From NCBI GenBank assembly GCA_964036275.1, contig OZ038434.1, forward strand, positions 34,495,279 through 34,559,278: a stretch of 64,000 nucleotides of DNA, read 5' to 3'. The number at the start of each line of letters is the position of its first letter. Position 1 is the first letter of the stretch. This document shows positions 22,190 through 33,420 of this stretch, in pieces. Made by a program: the position numbers and the translations under genes. The notes under the pieces were generated by a model. That model did no database searches. It was not told the DNA's origin and saw nothing but the letters and a program-made list of their open reading frames with translations. This DNA is from Litoditis marina (taxonomy: Eukaryota > Nematoda > Chromadorea > Rhabditida > Rhabditidae).

Positions 22190-23030
22190 TGGCGAATTGC
22201 TGCCTAGTGACGTGTTATCAAATATCATTCTATCAAAACGTCAGATATTTTATGGATCGTGAAAAACTTGCCAAAATAAATATGACAACCTGAAATATGC
22301 ATTTTCCCCGGTTACCAATGATATAGCACATTTATTAGTTAAATAACGCTCATTGGTTTTCTTCATTCTTGTATGGCGGATTGCTGACTAGTGACGTGTT
22401 ATCAAATATCATTCTAATTGGAACTACCATACATTGCATTCAAGCAATACAATTGTTGAGAATATTCAATATCCAATATTCAAGCAATAACATTGTTCGA
22501 AATGCAATTCAAGGCTCTTTTCAAATATAAAAGGCGCGCAGAACACAGTTAGACATTCTCTACTTTCCTTTCATTTCAGTTACACTTCGGTTAAAAACAT
22601 CATTTTCACGAGTCGGATCAACCAACAATGTTTGAAACAATCATAGTTTGTAGCCAAACAATAAAACGTTTGCATTGCAATTTAAGGCTGTTTTCAAATA
22701 TAGAAGGCGAGACACATTTGGAGGCCAATTCTACAACTAACCCGGTTTTTAGGTAACCTAACCCTTTTTTGGTAACCGTTTTTTCAGGTTACTTGAGTAA
22801 GTAACCTCTAAGTAACCTTAAACCGAAATCGGGTTACCATCGAAAAAAACAGTAAAAAAGTTTTCAGGCCAAATTTGAGGGTAACCTGTTTTTTGTTTTA
22901 GGTTACAAAAAAGGTTACCAAAAAAGGGTTAGGTTACCTGAAACCCTGGTTAGATATAGAATTCATCACATTTGGACTCACAGTTTATACTTTTGCTGCT
23001 GCATTCAGTTAGGATCGAATCGCAAGTAAA
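22190..23030. repeat. Two promoter-like cassettes in tandem
   Basis: GACGTGTTATCAAATATCATT occurs near 22208 and 22392. TATAAAAGGCGCGCAGAACA (near 22527) and TATAGAAGGCGAGACACA (near 22699) follow at similar spacing, and GTTAGGATC-type words come about 90-100 bp later. Homologous to 12950-13440. The second unit is interrupted by a GGTAACC element. No ORF follows. Confidence 0.45.
22723..22976. mobile_element. GGTAACC MITE with a 10-bp target duplication (MULE-like)
   Basis: A 254-bp element with termini GGCCAATTCTACAACTAACC and GGTTAGATATAGAATTCAT, flanked by exact direct repeats CACATTTGGA (22713-22722 and 22977-22986). The interior is dense in GGTTACC/GGTAACC and folds back. A 9-10 bp duplication is typical of Mutator-like elements; that assignment is inference. 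Confidence 0.8.
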
Positions 23031-23120
23031 CCCCAATTCATTCATAGGTGAAAAGTCAAGAGACTTTCAGACCCTAAAACGGACATTTCGGCTACGAAAT
23101 AGCGACCCTGAAAGGATCCT

Positions 23121-23358
23121 TATAGTTTGTTCCGCCCACTTATAACCCTCTACAGTAACATGCTCAAACTTCCAGGTCAAAGTTTGGTATGTTGGCGTTT
23201 TTGTAATTTCGGCAAAGTTTGGTAGTGACTTCTGCGTCTTTACTACTAAAAACTCTGAAAGTTTGAAACCAAAATAATGAATTATCCATCAGAAAATGCC
23301 TCCTGAATATTTGACGGGTTACTGTAGAAGGGCTTTGATTGGTGGAGCAGAGCATATA
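23121..23358 (+). repeat. MITE family A copy
   Basis: TATAGTTTGTTCCGCCCACTT to a GGTGGAGCAGAGCATATA end, with CTACAGTAAC and GGTTACTGTAGAAGG subterminal words. Confidence 0.75.
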
Positions 23359-23435
23359 GGCCCGCGATTTTGGGCCCGAAATCTCCCTTTTAGGCCCTTT
23401 AATCCCTTGACTTTTCACCTGGTTCGTTCTTATTG

Positions 23436-23645
23436 TGAGTGGGCGACGATTCAGCTAAAACGCATTAAGCTTTCATCTATAACTCAAGTGAAAACCTAAA
23501 CTAGCAGTTTATAACTCCAAGAGAGATACTATGTGGGGATGAAATCTGATTGGTCGATTTTGAAGAAAAATCACTAATTCAGTTTTTCATACGAGACATT
23601 AGCGCAAAGTGTTTTAGCTGAATCGTCGCCTACTCTTATTGTTTT
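23436..23645. repeat. MITE family G copy
   Basis: Inverted ends GAGTGGGCGACGATTCAGCT and AGCTGAATCGTCGCCTACTC, about 210 bp in all. Confidence 0.75.
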
Positions 23646-23963
23646 CTCGCTCCACTGTTCATTGTTGGCCGCGTTTTCTTATTCCATATCCTAGTTAAGG
23701 ATGTTAACCACCTCGAATTGTTGATTGATCTATCACGTTCAGCAGAGAATTGAATTTGTAATGAATTCTTTATACAAAGAAATTATATTGTGAGGCCCGT
23801 AATCTAGCAACACAATGAACTAAATGATCTTCTCTATTAGACTTTTCGCATTCACCAATTTCAGCCAAATTTTACTTTCATGGTTTTTTTGGGTGGCTTT
23901 CATATAGAAAAATTTCTGTTCCCTGATTATTCCAATGAGAAACCTTAGTTTTCCAGATAAATC

Positions 23964-26900
23964 ATGTCGATCGTCAGCAAGAGCTTCGACAGCAATATCA
24001 GCCCCGTGGGAGCCTACTGCAGTCAGGTATAGCTCGTTTCATTCCCACTGAGACCTTGGCAGCGTGCCAATTAAACTTCGATGAATGTTTTTCATAGAAA
24101 TATTAGATTTTCGAAAACAATTTGCGTCCACGTACTTTAGCAAAGGTTAACTGTCGATGACGAAATTTTTCAGTGTTTTGGAGAACATTAAAGGGACCGT
24201 TCCTCTTTAATTTGGAGGTTTGAGCTGATTAGTCGATATTGTTCACATGAAAAAACCAAAATCATTTATATAGGTGTCAACTTCCTGTCTTTCTCCGTGT
24301 TCTCAAAAATGCGGCGCGACCACGCGCACGTACATACACCGCCGAGTTCACCTACGTACAAAATTTTCAAAATGCCTACAAAATTACAAAACCATATTCA
24401 AAACATGGCCAAAATAACCGATATGAAATCTGTGAATAAAAACATGTTAATATCATGGAAACTAAAAAGCAGTGATAGATTAAGGATTACTGCATTACAG
24501 TAACCCAAATCCTGTTCGCTTCTATTTTGCTCCGTAATAATGGAGTTCTTTCCACTCTCTGTACGTAGAGTATGAACTTTCATTTAAAAACAGAACAAAT
24601 GATTTTTTTCATTTTTCCAAAATTACCTACATTGCACATTAAAGAGGAACGGTCCCTTTAACATGGTGAAACGCCGCCTGAAAATTGTGTTGGTACGTTG
24701 CCGTCAGTGGGAATGATTGCAACTATATAGTTCGTTTCACTCCCACTGAGACCCATTGGCTTCCTGCCAAGAATTTTGAATGACTATTTCTTAGAGGAGA
24801 CATAAGTATGCTAGGGAAGTTTTTCTTATTTACGTGTTCATGTGGAACTGAACAACCGCTAACAGACATTACAGTCATGTGAAAATTTTCAAAATTGTGA
24901 AAAATAGCCTGGAAAATTCTGTGGAAATGACCGGAACTATACTGTTTTATAGAAAATGAAAAACAAAGATTAACACATGTGTTCTACATGTTGGGCAGCT
25001 AGCTTCAGGGTGGGAAGCAAGTCAAAAAAGCCACTTCGGTGTCTTTCTGATTTTGAAGAACACTATTCAAACCTTTTTTACGAATTGATGTTCAAATAAG
25101 TTACATTCGGTTTCCAACTCAACGTGGAGCAGTGCTTCACAGAAACATGTAATTTGAAGTGTTTCCTTAGTTTTCTGTTAGATAGCTCTCATTATTCTTT
25201 CTATCTTCTATCTCTTTACATCTCTCTATCTAGTTATCTCTGTCTCTATCTCTAATCTCTTGTTTTTAATTCCAATCCCCCCTCCTTCCAGCTGACCATC
25301 AAACAGCATCCTCTCCAAAAGGAGCTGCAGGAGAACACCCTCAGAGATGCCGAGATGGCATTTATGTTGGGCGCACCGGAGGTTAGTTTTTTTTCGGATC
25401 AGATCATTGAAAGTATAGTCGCCATTTTGCCCATAAAGACAGCAGAGTGTTCGATTGATTGAGCAATGCGAGCGAGCGGTCGTTGATTACTTGTCAGCAG
25501 TTGAGAGAGTGTGTAGATCAATGATACGCAGACTGGCTGGCTCCTCGCCAAACCCCGCCCCTATACAAAGGCGATGGTACGGTGTCCACAACGGTTTGAC
25601 AAATCCTATATCCAGGGTATTGGGTTTGTTATTTCCGGAACATGTCTATTCGGCAAGTTTTTGCCTATGTTTGCAGCTCGATTCCTATTTCTCGGTTGAA
25701 GTTTCCTGTTCCAGAACAAAGTTGCGAAAAATTACCAGTGATCGTGTTCGTATACTACGGGAAAAGTGTTCTATCGCCCGTCCCTGAAAGGTGGGGGGGG
25801 GGGGGCGATTGTACAATGTTCCCATTGGTAATATTGCAAAGTATTTAAAGTATTTACTTCATTTCCAGATTCTGACCTTCGGTTCCAACCTGATCCAGCT
25901 GACGGGCGGAAAGAAATGTCTGGACGTAGGAACATTTACCGGGGCATCGGCTCTTGCATGGGCCCTTGCTATGGGAGACGGGGGGAAGGTTAGGGGTTTA
26001 TTTTCGAAATTAAATTCTCGATGAAGAACAATATGCATTCAACGCATTTATGCAATTATACAGTGTATTACATTGTGTTTTCTTACCATCTTGCTACATG
26101 TGCGACTTGAACGGGGCAGAACCTTCTTTGGCACTGGCTGTGGGAGAGGGGAAAAGGTATACTACGTTTCACCAATCCATGACTTTCTACAGTAATCTGT
26201 CCATTATTCAGAGGCATTCTGCTAATGAGCGTACAAATGTTCAGGTGTACTTTTTTATGTTTGTAGCAATGAATTGTGAGAAACGGAATAATGAATGTTC
26301 AACTATTTTCAATTCATTGGTGACGTAAAAGACATACCTGAACGGTTCAAATCTTACTGTAGTTGAGGGGAACAGACTATAAGGCATCGTAGCAGAGTTT
26401 CATGAAGAGACCTTCTTTGAGTTAGGCTATCTGAGTACGTATGCTAGAAGATCCGGGCACCTTCATACGATTCTGCGTCTCCTCAAACATACGCTATTTC
26501 TCTGCTCTTACATCCCGCCGGCATGTAAGAGACGAGAAATAGTGAGGCAGAGCGAGAGACGCAGTATGGGATGAAAGTGCCGAGATTTGCAGCATACGTA
26601 CTCTGCTCACCACGCCACGCCGGTCGTGGTCACCTACGCAGGTCTAAACGTATGAATTCCACCTGTTTCATCTATTACTAGTGTGTAGAAAAGTTTGCGG
26701 TGAACAATTTTCATGATTTTGGCCCTTCAAAACAAACTACAAAGCTTGATCGAGAAGTTTGTCGCCGATCAATAAAGCTACCAATAAGTGTTTTGTTCTT
26801 TTCGTTTCTTAGTATTCTCATATAACACGACCCTATTTCGAAATTGTTCGCCAAATTTCGACCAACGCACGCCCACTCTAAAAACCCTCAAAGTAGGACG

Positions 26901-29900
26901 ATTATGTGGACCAATCTCGTGTCAAAGGTCCTTTAAACTGCAATTGAAAAATTTATTGCTGTTTAAAGGGCACATAATCGTCATTCTTTAACTTCTAAGA
27001 AACCATGAACCATGACACTAGTACAATAATTCTGTGTTCCCTTTTTTCTTCCTTGAATCCTTGATTGATTCGATTTATTTACATGCAAGCATGTGATATA
27101 CAAGATAAAATTAGCAATTTGACAGTAGTATACAAAAAACATTCAAAAGAGGGGTAGGAAGTCGACCAACATCTTTTGGTAATCACAAGTAAATGAAAAA
27201 GTAAACCATATGACAATACGGATAAAACAAATTACAAATGGGATAGTTTGGGCCTTTATGTGAAACTTTTTAAACGTTTATTTTACTTCCAGGTGTACGC
27301 CCTGGACATGAGTCTGAAGAACTACAAACAACACGGTCTGCCGGTTCTCTCAAAATGTCCGGAGGCGTTGGCGAAAATTGAAGCAATCGAAGCGCCGGCT
27401 CTCGAAACATTGGGTCGGTTCAAGGACTATGATTTTTTTCTATCATTTAAAAATTATTTCACTCAAAATCTTATTGAAGCAGGACGATTATGTGGACCAA
27501 TCCCGTGTCAACGGTCCTTTAAAGTGCAATTGAGAAATGTATTGCAGTTTGAAGGACTGAAGCGTTGGCATTGGACCACATAATCAGTCTGCTTTAAACC
27601 GTATTGAAACACACATTTCGCTTCAACTTACTTCTTCCATTTTTGATTTTTCACACCTTCAGAAACACAAGTATTTGAGTAAAAACAGTTTCCAATCCAG
27701 ACACCGCATTGTTTTATCAAAAATTATGGATATTAGAATAAATTACAGATAAATTCATCGCTGAGGGACAGTCCGGTACTTTCGACTTCGCCTTCATTGA
27801 CGCTGATAAGGTAGGTGTTTGTGAGGACGGTATGGTTCGTTTCATTCCCACTGAGACCCTTTGGCAGCGTGCCAAGATTTTCGCATGACCATTTCTCAGA
27901 GCAGACATAGGTATTCTTTAGAATTTTTATCATTTACGTGTTCTCATAGAACTGATCCATCGCAAACAAAGATTTGCAGTTTTTTGATAAACCCCAAAGT
28001 GGTGAAAAATCGCCTGGAAAATTCATTGGCACGCTGCCCAGTTTCAATAGGAATGAACGAAACTATAGTTTGTTTCACCAATCGATATCCTTCTACAGTA
28101 ATCCGTCACATATTTAGAAGGCTTTTTCTAATGAATAAATCTTTATTTTGGTTTCAAACTTCCAGAGTTTGTAGTAGCATGGATAGAAGACACAATAGCG
28201 AAAATTGAAGTCATTCCAAAAACATCAAACTACGAAACGTTGATCTTGAAGTTCGCGAAGATTACTGTAGAGAGTTATAAGTGCGTGGAACAGACTATAT
28301 ACGTTTGTTAGAATACAGATAACCTGAGATCCATCCCATGAAACGTGGCTCCTTTTCCATTATTTTTTCTCTATATTCCAGGGAACGATTAGAGTAGTGC
28401 ATGTTTGAGAGGGGTCCGTAACTAACCATCGCAATCGTCGAGCCCTATGCGCTCTTTGTGGGGCTAGTATTGGGATACGTTATAGTTTGTTCCACCCACT
28501 TATAACCCTCTACAGTAATCTGCTAACACTTCCAGGTCAAAGTTTACTATATTGGCGTATTCAGAACACCTCCAAATGTTCATAGTGTCTTCTGCATGTT
28601 TACTACTACTAACTCTGAAAATTTGAAACCAAAGTAAAGACTTTTTCATTAGAAAACACCCCCTTGAATAATTGACGGATTACTGTAGGAGTACATCGAT
28701 TGGTGAAACAGACTATAACAAACAGTGGAAAATCTTGTAATAGAAAGCCTGGAAGCGAAAATGAACTCTAGAAACTCGAGCTCTGAAATCAAAGTTTGTT
28801 CACGGAATCAATAAATCGTGTATTTTCTCTGAATTGGGTTCTTGACAGACTTTCTCAACAGACCGCCTTGGGGAGGAACAATATTTTGAATTCAGCTTAT
28901 TACTAACGACCATTCCAGGAGAACTATTCGAACTACTACGAGCGAGTCGTGACACTGTTGCGCAGTGGTGGAGTTATTATGATTGATAATGTCAGTTTTC
29001 CTACTGTACTAGACGAATAGTCACGTACAATTAGCATTCTATAGTCGTTGCCAACGGAGAGCGGAATGGTACTGTATGTCTCATTATCCGCTGTGTACGC
29101 ACAGATGTCTTCGATTCCAAAACTTACGAGTTCTGTTTTCTATTAGCGCAGTGGTTAGCGCCCTGCCACGAAACGCTTGCTCGCAGGTTCGATTCCGGCG
29201 AGAGACCGAAGTTTATAAGTTTGGCACTCACTATAATTGGACATCGTGATCTCTGTCATTGTACCTCTCTGAGTTCTGCTGTGATTAACATGTTTCACGT
29301 GATTTTTTTCACATTACTTTTTTAAAAATTTATATTACGTAAATCATAAAATATTGAAATGTTAAGTAACATTTCTCATTTTCTTTTGTCCAGGCTCTCT
29401 GGGGTGGTAGCGTGACCAACTACGATGCCGCCGACACCGCCACCGCCTGCATTGACGAGACAAATCGACAGGTACTTTACTCATTTTCGGGCCAATTTCA
29501 CAAGGAACCCCGTTTTTCGTTAACCCTATCAGGTAACCCTAACCGGGTAACCTGGGTAGCCCTTTTGTTAACCCCTTTGTGACACTTTTTTTGCAATGTC
29601 TTTTGGGGGAAATTTGAGGTCAACAAGTGGTTAACAAAAGAGTGAACCAAGTAACCCGGGTAATGGTGAACTGCTGGGGTTAACACAATAAATAATTTGC
29701 CTCATTTTTGTCTTAAATCATTTATTGAACCGAATGTTTTGGCATGAAATATGATGACCCCAATGGGGACGGCGGGCAAAACTATACTAGAAGTCAATTG
29801 AATAGTCACGTGAACTCAGCATTCTAATGAGAAATCTTGCTTTTTGGCATTGCACTTTTTTGAGTTCTGCTGTGTCTTACATGTTTCACGTGACTGTGCA

Positions 29901-32073
29901 ATTGACTAACAGTATGGCCAACTTTTAGTTTTTTGTTAACTTAAGATACACGATTTCTTCATTTCACCAACAAAGACAACGCACGGCGGACTCGTTTTTG
30001 CAATCGGTTGTTAATTGCCTGTCAGCACTGGGGTTGTTGAAGACGAACTCGAAACTCGACTCGACTCGAAAATTTACGAGTCGAACCGGAAACTTGAAAA
30101 CTCGAAAACTCGAGAACTCGAAAATTTCCAATCGAAAACTCGAAATTTTTCGAAACTCGAAAACTTGAAATTTTCAACTCGATTAACAACCCTAGTCAGC
30201 ACATAGAAGAATGTAGTTTGTAGCGAGAAAAATCTCATCCACAGAATGAGAACTGTGTCGAGTGGGTGACGATTCAATGGGGGGGGGCAGAAGCATGTGA
30301 GTGCTTTGGAATTCGGTGACGGGTCGCCGGCGAGGTCGCCGGCGATGTCGCCGGAAGGGGTTGATGGCGAGTCGCCGCTTTTCGGGTCGCCGGCGACATC
30401 GCCGGCGAGTCGCCAATTACCTTATATGATTCTTTCGCTTTTTAGCAATGATCTTTCTGTGACAGAAAATATTTTTTCAAAAGTAAATTAGCGCGCTAAC
30501 GAGCCGAGAACCATATTTACGTGATTTATCATCTATAGTCTTAATTAAACATCCATTTGTCACTCTCCGGAATCGAACCCACAACCCTCGGCGTACTGCG
30601 GCGCACACATCCTCTCAGCCATCCCGCTACGGTCTGGGAAGCGCAGCGAAGAGCTTAGTATTGCGCGCCCAGCGCATTCAAACTAATGGTCGGACTAACT
30701 AATGATTGCAAATAAACTGTAATGATTCTATTGCGAATAAAATCCAAGTCTGTTGAAGAAGATCTCACTGTTTTTCGATTACATCACAATAGCAAGAAAC
30801 TGTCTTCAAAATCTTATTTTTTTTCCTAAAGTGATATGTTTCGGACAAACTATTTATATGTTCCGTAACAGATGTAAAATACTTTGAAAAATAACAAATA
30901 GTACCTCTCTACTTTTTAGTTTATAATGGATGTATAGCTTAACATCAGCTCTGATAAGTTCCAAACGCACTACACCGGCAGATCTCCAATGCGATCTCAT
31001 AAGTTCTAGTCTTAATTTGAGTGAGATGGAAAGTTTAAGTAAACTTTTTATCTCACTCAAATGATGACATTATACTAGTTGTTATCAAGCATGGTAAGAT
31101 CAAAACTCCAACTAATTAGCTATCAAATCACGCTACTTGGCGAGTCGCCGGCGACAGTTTCCAAACTTCTTCTCAAAATCCCTATTGAAGACGCACAAAT
31201 CGCATTTTTCACTCTCGCACATGTTTCTACCTCACAACAAACTGGAATAAAAACCTTGGTGTTATCGAAGGTTTCCAACTTCGGCGACTCGCCGGCGATA
31301 TGAGGAACACATCGAAAATGAGTGGCGACTCGCCGGCGACAAGCTCGGTTCATTTTCCACGGTTCGTATGAGTTATACAAAAAAAGTCGTCTTTCGGTAA
31401 CATTTTTGTCATAGCCGTCGGAGGTTACCCACAAAATGCACCCAAACTTTTTTTGGGTGTTCTCGATGGAAAATTATTTTCGGCTTCGGCGACTTGCCGG
31501 CGACCCCAGGGACAATGCGAAATGTTTGGCCACTCGCCGGCGACAACTTCGGAGCTTTGGTTCAAGTGGCGACCCGCCGGCGACCTCAATGTATCGCCGG
31601 CGACTTGCCGGCGGTATCCCGGCGACCCCTCTGCCCCGCCGGCGAGTCGCCGCCAAATTCCAGAGTAAGTATGTAGATCAAAGATACGCAGATGCGCTGT
31701 TCGCTGAAATGAGCAACACTTCAAAGCAACGGTACTGCGTCCACAGTTTTATGGTTATGAATTTGAAGTAATGGAAATTAATACAAATATAGCACCTGGA
31801 TAGGATACGCATTTTGTATATACTGTTGGGCAATTGCACAGTCACGTGAAACATGTTAAACACAGCAGAACTCAGAAACGTGCAATGACAAAGTTCACGA
31901 TACCTCATTAGAATGCTAACTTTACGTGAATATTCAAAACATCCAACTATTATTACATAATCGTTAAATATTGTTTTTTTTCCAATTTATAAATTCAGAT
32001 TTTTGCCGACGACCGCACAAACAGCCAGTTGATCAACTGTGGAGACGGCCTTCACATCGTTTTCAAGAAATAA
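23964..32073 (+). CDS. COMT-like SAM-dependent O-methyltransferase, copy 2
   Basis: Paralogue of the gene at 15650 with the same exon plan: 23964-24026, 25292-25381, 25869-25988, 27293-27413, 27749-27810, 28919-28990, 29394-29471, 31999-32073; 226 residues, complete and without stops. LDVGTFTGAS, FIDADK and MIDN are all kept, so it is probably an active cytosolic O-methyltransferase. The main differences from copy 1 are in the N-terminal 15 residues, Arg to Phe in exon 2 (MAFML), and residues after FIDADK (ENYSNYY). The ATG follows TTTTCCAG by nine bases (possible trans-splicing). The intron 1 donor reads G|GTATAG with a family B MITE starting on its second base. Intron 7 (2.5 kb) is filled with GGTAACC, CTCGAAAA and TCGCCGGCGA repeats. 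Confidence 0.92.
24028..24941. repeat. Two abutting family B MITEs in comt copy 2 intron 1
   Basis: The first (24028-24727) is enlarged by an unrelated inner insertion flanked by GGGACCGTTCCTCTTTAAT and its inverse near 24645. The second (24726-24941) is ordinary and corresponds to 42605-42813 in copy 3. They share the terminal TATA. Confidence 0.7.
25414..25610 (-). repeat. MITE family D in comt copy 2 intron 2
   Basis: TATAGTCGCCATTTTGCCC to CGGTTTGACAAATCCTATA. At the same intron position as 43306-43501 in copy 3, so it predates that duplication. Confidence 0.8.
26110..26156 (+). pseudogene. Possible remnant of a duplicated comt exon 3
   Basis: GGGGCAGAACCTTCTTTGGC ... GTGGGAGAGGGGAAAAG followed by GTAT resembles the end of exon 3 (GGGGCATCGGCTCTTGC ... 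ATGGGAGACGGGGGGAAG, then GT). Only the last 15 or so codons are recognisable; weak. Confidence 0.35.
26158..26382 (+). repeat. MITE family A copy (diverged)
   Basis: TATACTACGTTTCACCAATCC, CTACAGTAATCTG, and at the right CTTACTGTAGTTGAGGGG and ACAGACTATA. In intron 3 of copy 2. Confidence 0.65.
26423..26604. repeat. Hairpin MITE family E, second copy
   Basis: CTGAGTACGTATGCTAG to GCAGCATACGTACTC, with long mirrored arms containing GAGACGCAG and CTTACATCCC/CATGTAAGAG in the centre. Confidence 0.75.
26890..26995. repeat. Hairpin MITE family C
   Basis: AGTAGGACGATTATGTGGACC pairs with a shortened right arm ending CACATAATCGTCATTCTTT. In intron 3 of comt copy 2. Confidence 0.7.
27476..27600. 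repeat. Hairpin MITE family C in comt copy 2 intron 4
   Basis: GAAGCAGGACGATTATGTGG to GACCACATAATCAGTCTGC. Matches 44575-44700 in copy 3 at the same intron position. Confidence 0.8.
27831..28067 (+). repeat. MITE family B in comt copy 2 intron 5
   Basis: TATGGTTCGTTTCATTCCCA to GAATGAACGAAACTATA. Begins 20 bp after exon 5 and shares its last TATA with the family A copy that follows. Confidence 0.75.
28064..28298 (-). repeat. MITE family A, inverse copy
   Basis: TATAGTTTGTTTCACCAATCG to GCGTGGAACAGACTATA; the reverse complement closely matches 399-633. Confidence 0.8.
28481..28717 (+). repeat. MITE family A copy
   Basis: TATAGTTTGTTCCACCCACTT to TTGGTGAAACAGACTATA, with CTACAGTAATCTG and GATTACTGTAGG inside. 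Confidence 0.8.
29040..29235 (+). repeat. tRNA-like interspersed element in comt copy 2 intron 6
   Basis: TATAGTCGTTGCCAACGG to TTGGCACTCACTATA, with GCGCAGTGGTTAGCG and GGTTCGATTCC. It starts 50 bp after exon 6. Part of a family-5 MITE follows (about 29245-29310). Confidence 0.85.
29488..29704. repeat. GGTAACC-family element (diverged) in intron 7 of copy 2
   Basis: GGGCCAATTTCACAAGG to AATAATTTGCCTC, with GGTAACC/GGTTAAC words. The matching element in copy 3 is at about 45806-46028. Confidence 0.6.
29784..29914 (-). repeat. Family-5 MITE
   Basis: AGTCAATTGAATAGTCACGTG to GTTTCACGTGACTGTGCAATT. Matches 46112-46243 in copy 3. Confidence 0.7.
30040..30195. repeat. CTCGAAAA short tandem repeat
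   Basis: Degenerate repetition of ACTCGAAAA/ACTCGAAAC words over about 155 bp, in intron 7 of comt copy 2. Not present in the shorter intron 7 of copy 3. Confidence 0.7.
30315..31660. repeat. Scattered TCGCCGGCGA palindromes
   Basis: The 10-bp palindrome TCGCCGGCGA, exact or with one change, occurs about a dozen times, clustered at 30321-30412, singly near 31142, 31290 and 31331, and again at 31490-31655. A tRNA-like block with B-box GGTTCGATTCC lies on the minus strand at about 30556-30640. The GC-rich frames here are shadows. Confidence 0.65.
31815..31940 (+). repeat. Family-5 MITE
   Basis: GGGCAATTGCACAGTCACGTG onward to TTACGTGAATATTC. Almost identical to 46500-46632 in copy 3. Preceded by AGTATGTAGATCAAAGATACG, related to family D, as at 46350 in copy 3. 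Confidence 0.75.
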
Positions 32074-32433
32074 ATCAATAAAAACTTCATAAATTATTAA
32101 AGTAGCCCGATATCAACAGTTGATTGAGTTTGTTTATAATGTTCATACAATCAACGTGGTTTTGTATAATAATTTCAATCTCCTAGCTTTTATTTTAATT
32201 TAATGATGAATTCTACTTTCTTTTTGCTTCTGTTTTTTCAACATCTGATTCTGTGAATAAAGTATTGTATGGAACGAGATCGCTAATACAGTCTGTATAA
32301 GTACCAAATATAATACAAAGTTTTATTCACAAATATGAATCACAGAACCTTTAAATTATAATTGTTGCCTAAAACATGATAAAAATAATCGATGGTGCAC
32401 TTCACTACACACGTTTGGGAATTGTTTCGCGTT
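32074..32433. other. 3' flank of comt copy 2
   Basis: AATAAA occurs at 32077 (AATCAATAAAAACTT), a likely polyadenylation signal. From here to about 32640 the sequence is repeated, with one insertion, after comt copy 3 (46761-46970 and 48102-48540), so it is part of the duplicated unit. Confidence 0.7.
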
Positions 32434-32632
32434 TATAGTGCCGGTCATTTCCACTAAGACTTGGCACCCTGCCAATTAATATTCCAGGCTATTTTTCACC
32501 ACTTCGGAGTTTTTTCAAAAACTAAGAATCTTCGTTAGATTTCTTGTAAATACTTATGTTTTCTCGAAAAATCGGCATCCGAAAATAATGGTACGATGCC
32601 AATGGGTCTCAGTGGGAATGAAACGAACTATA
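32434..32632 (-). repeat. MITE family B
   Basis: TATAGTGCCGGTCATTTCCA to GTGGGAATGAAACGAACTATA. Matches 48331-48530 downstream of copy 3. Confidence 0.8.
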
Positions 32633-32770
32633 GCACGTTGCATAGTCTGTTTATTGGACCTCTTTCATATTTTTTGTTTATATGATTTCTTAAACTAATC
32701 TTTACTTTCTTGACACTCGTTTTTTATACTAATTGACCTCTTTTTCTATAGTTACGCAGAAACTCTTATC

Positions 32771-33310
32771 AAAATTCATGAAAAAGTGGGGGCCCAACGA
32801 ATGTAAGATTTGTCTTCTGCTGTGCGCCCCTTAGACAACTACTCTCAAATGGAACAGCTACTGCTACAAAAACCGAAAAATACTAATATACTCAAGTATA
32901 ACTGTTCATTACAAACATACAAAAGTCGTAAAAATATTTTCTCAAACCTGTGAACAAGAATCTACAAGTCACAGCTGCGAAAGAGAGAACAACTTTTGAA
33001 TAATATGACAAACGTTATAGCACCTAGAATTGAAGTAATGACAAAAAATGCCAACCATTGTGTACAAAACCAGGAACTCTATAATTGAGTAGGCTGAGTT
33101 AACATCTGTGATTTGTAGATTCTAGTTTACAGGTTTGAGAAAATATTTTTACGACTTTTGTATGTTTGTAATGAACAGTTATACTTGAGTATATTAGTAT
33201 TTTTCGGTTTTTGTAGCAGTAGCTGTTCCATTTGAGAGTAGTTGTCTAAGGGGCGCACAGCAGAAGACAAATCTTACATTCGTTGGGCCCCCACTTTTTC
33301 ATGAATTTTT
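32771..33310. mobile_element. Foldback element with about 200-bp inverted arms
   Basis: Arms at about 32771-32973 and 33108-33310 are nearly exact inverted repeats, ending in AAAAAGTGGGGGCCCAACG; the loop is about 135 bp. The same terminal word and length style occur at 35809-36174 and 60794-61137. No transposase is encoded, so it would be non-autonomous. Confidence 0.85.
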
Positions 33311-33420
33311 CTCTTTTTTGTATACATGCCGTAGGTATGTGGTTTGATCTGTACGGTGCAGATAAAATTGTTTTCTTGATGAACCACTTGTCAAGTATTA
33401 CCATCATTCGGAAAAAAATA

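Larger units (their letters stand above)
21402..23963. other. Spacer between comt copies 1 and 2
   Basis: No gene seen. About 21530-21720 resembles the 3' flanks of copies 2 and 3 (ATAATTGTTGCCTGAAACATGAT, GTTTGGGAATTGTTT), so it belongs to the tandem duplication unit. Beyond it lie a family-5 MITE (21800-21918), promoter-like cassettes (about 22190-23030), a GGTAACC element, and MITEs A and G. The last about 115 bp closely match the sequence before copy 3. Confidence 0.6.

Noticed and set aside
30556..30640. Possible real tRNA gene on the minus strand (also at 36722, 38806, 52236)
   Set aside because: A- and B-box words are present, but the acceptor-stem halves do not pair and no proper anticodon arm could be drawn, so these are treated as tRNA-derived repeats.
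31436..31771. Arg/Pro-rich frames on both strands
   Set aside because: Produced by the GC-rich TCGCCGGCGA palindromes, readable in all frames, inside a comt intron.
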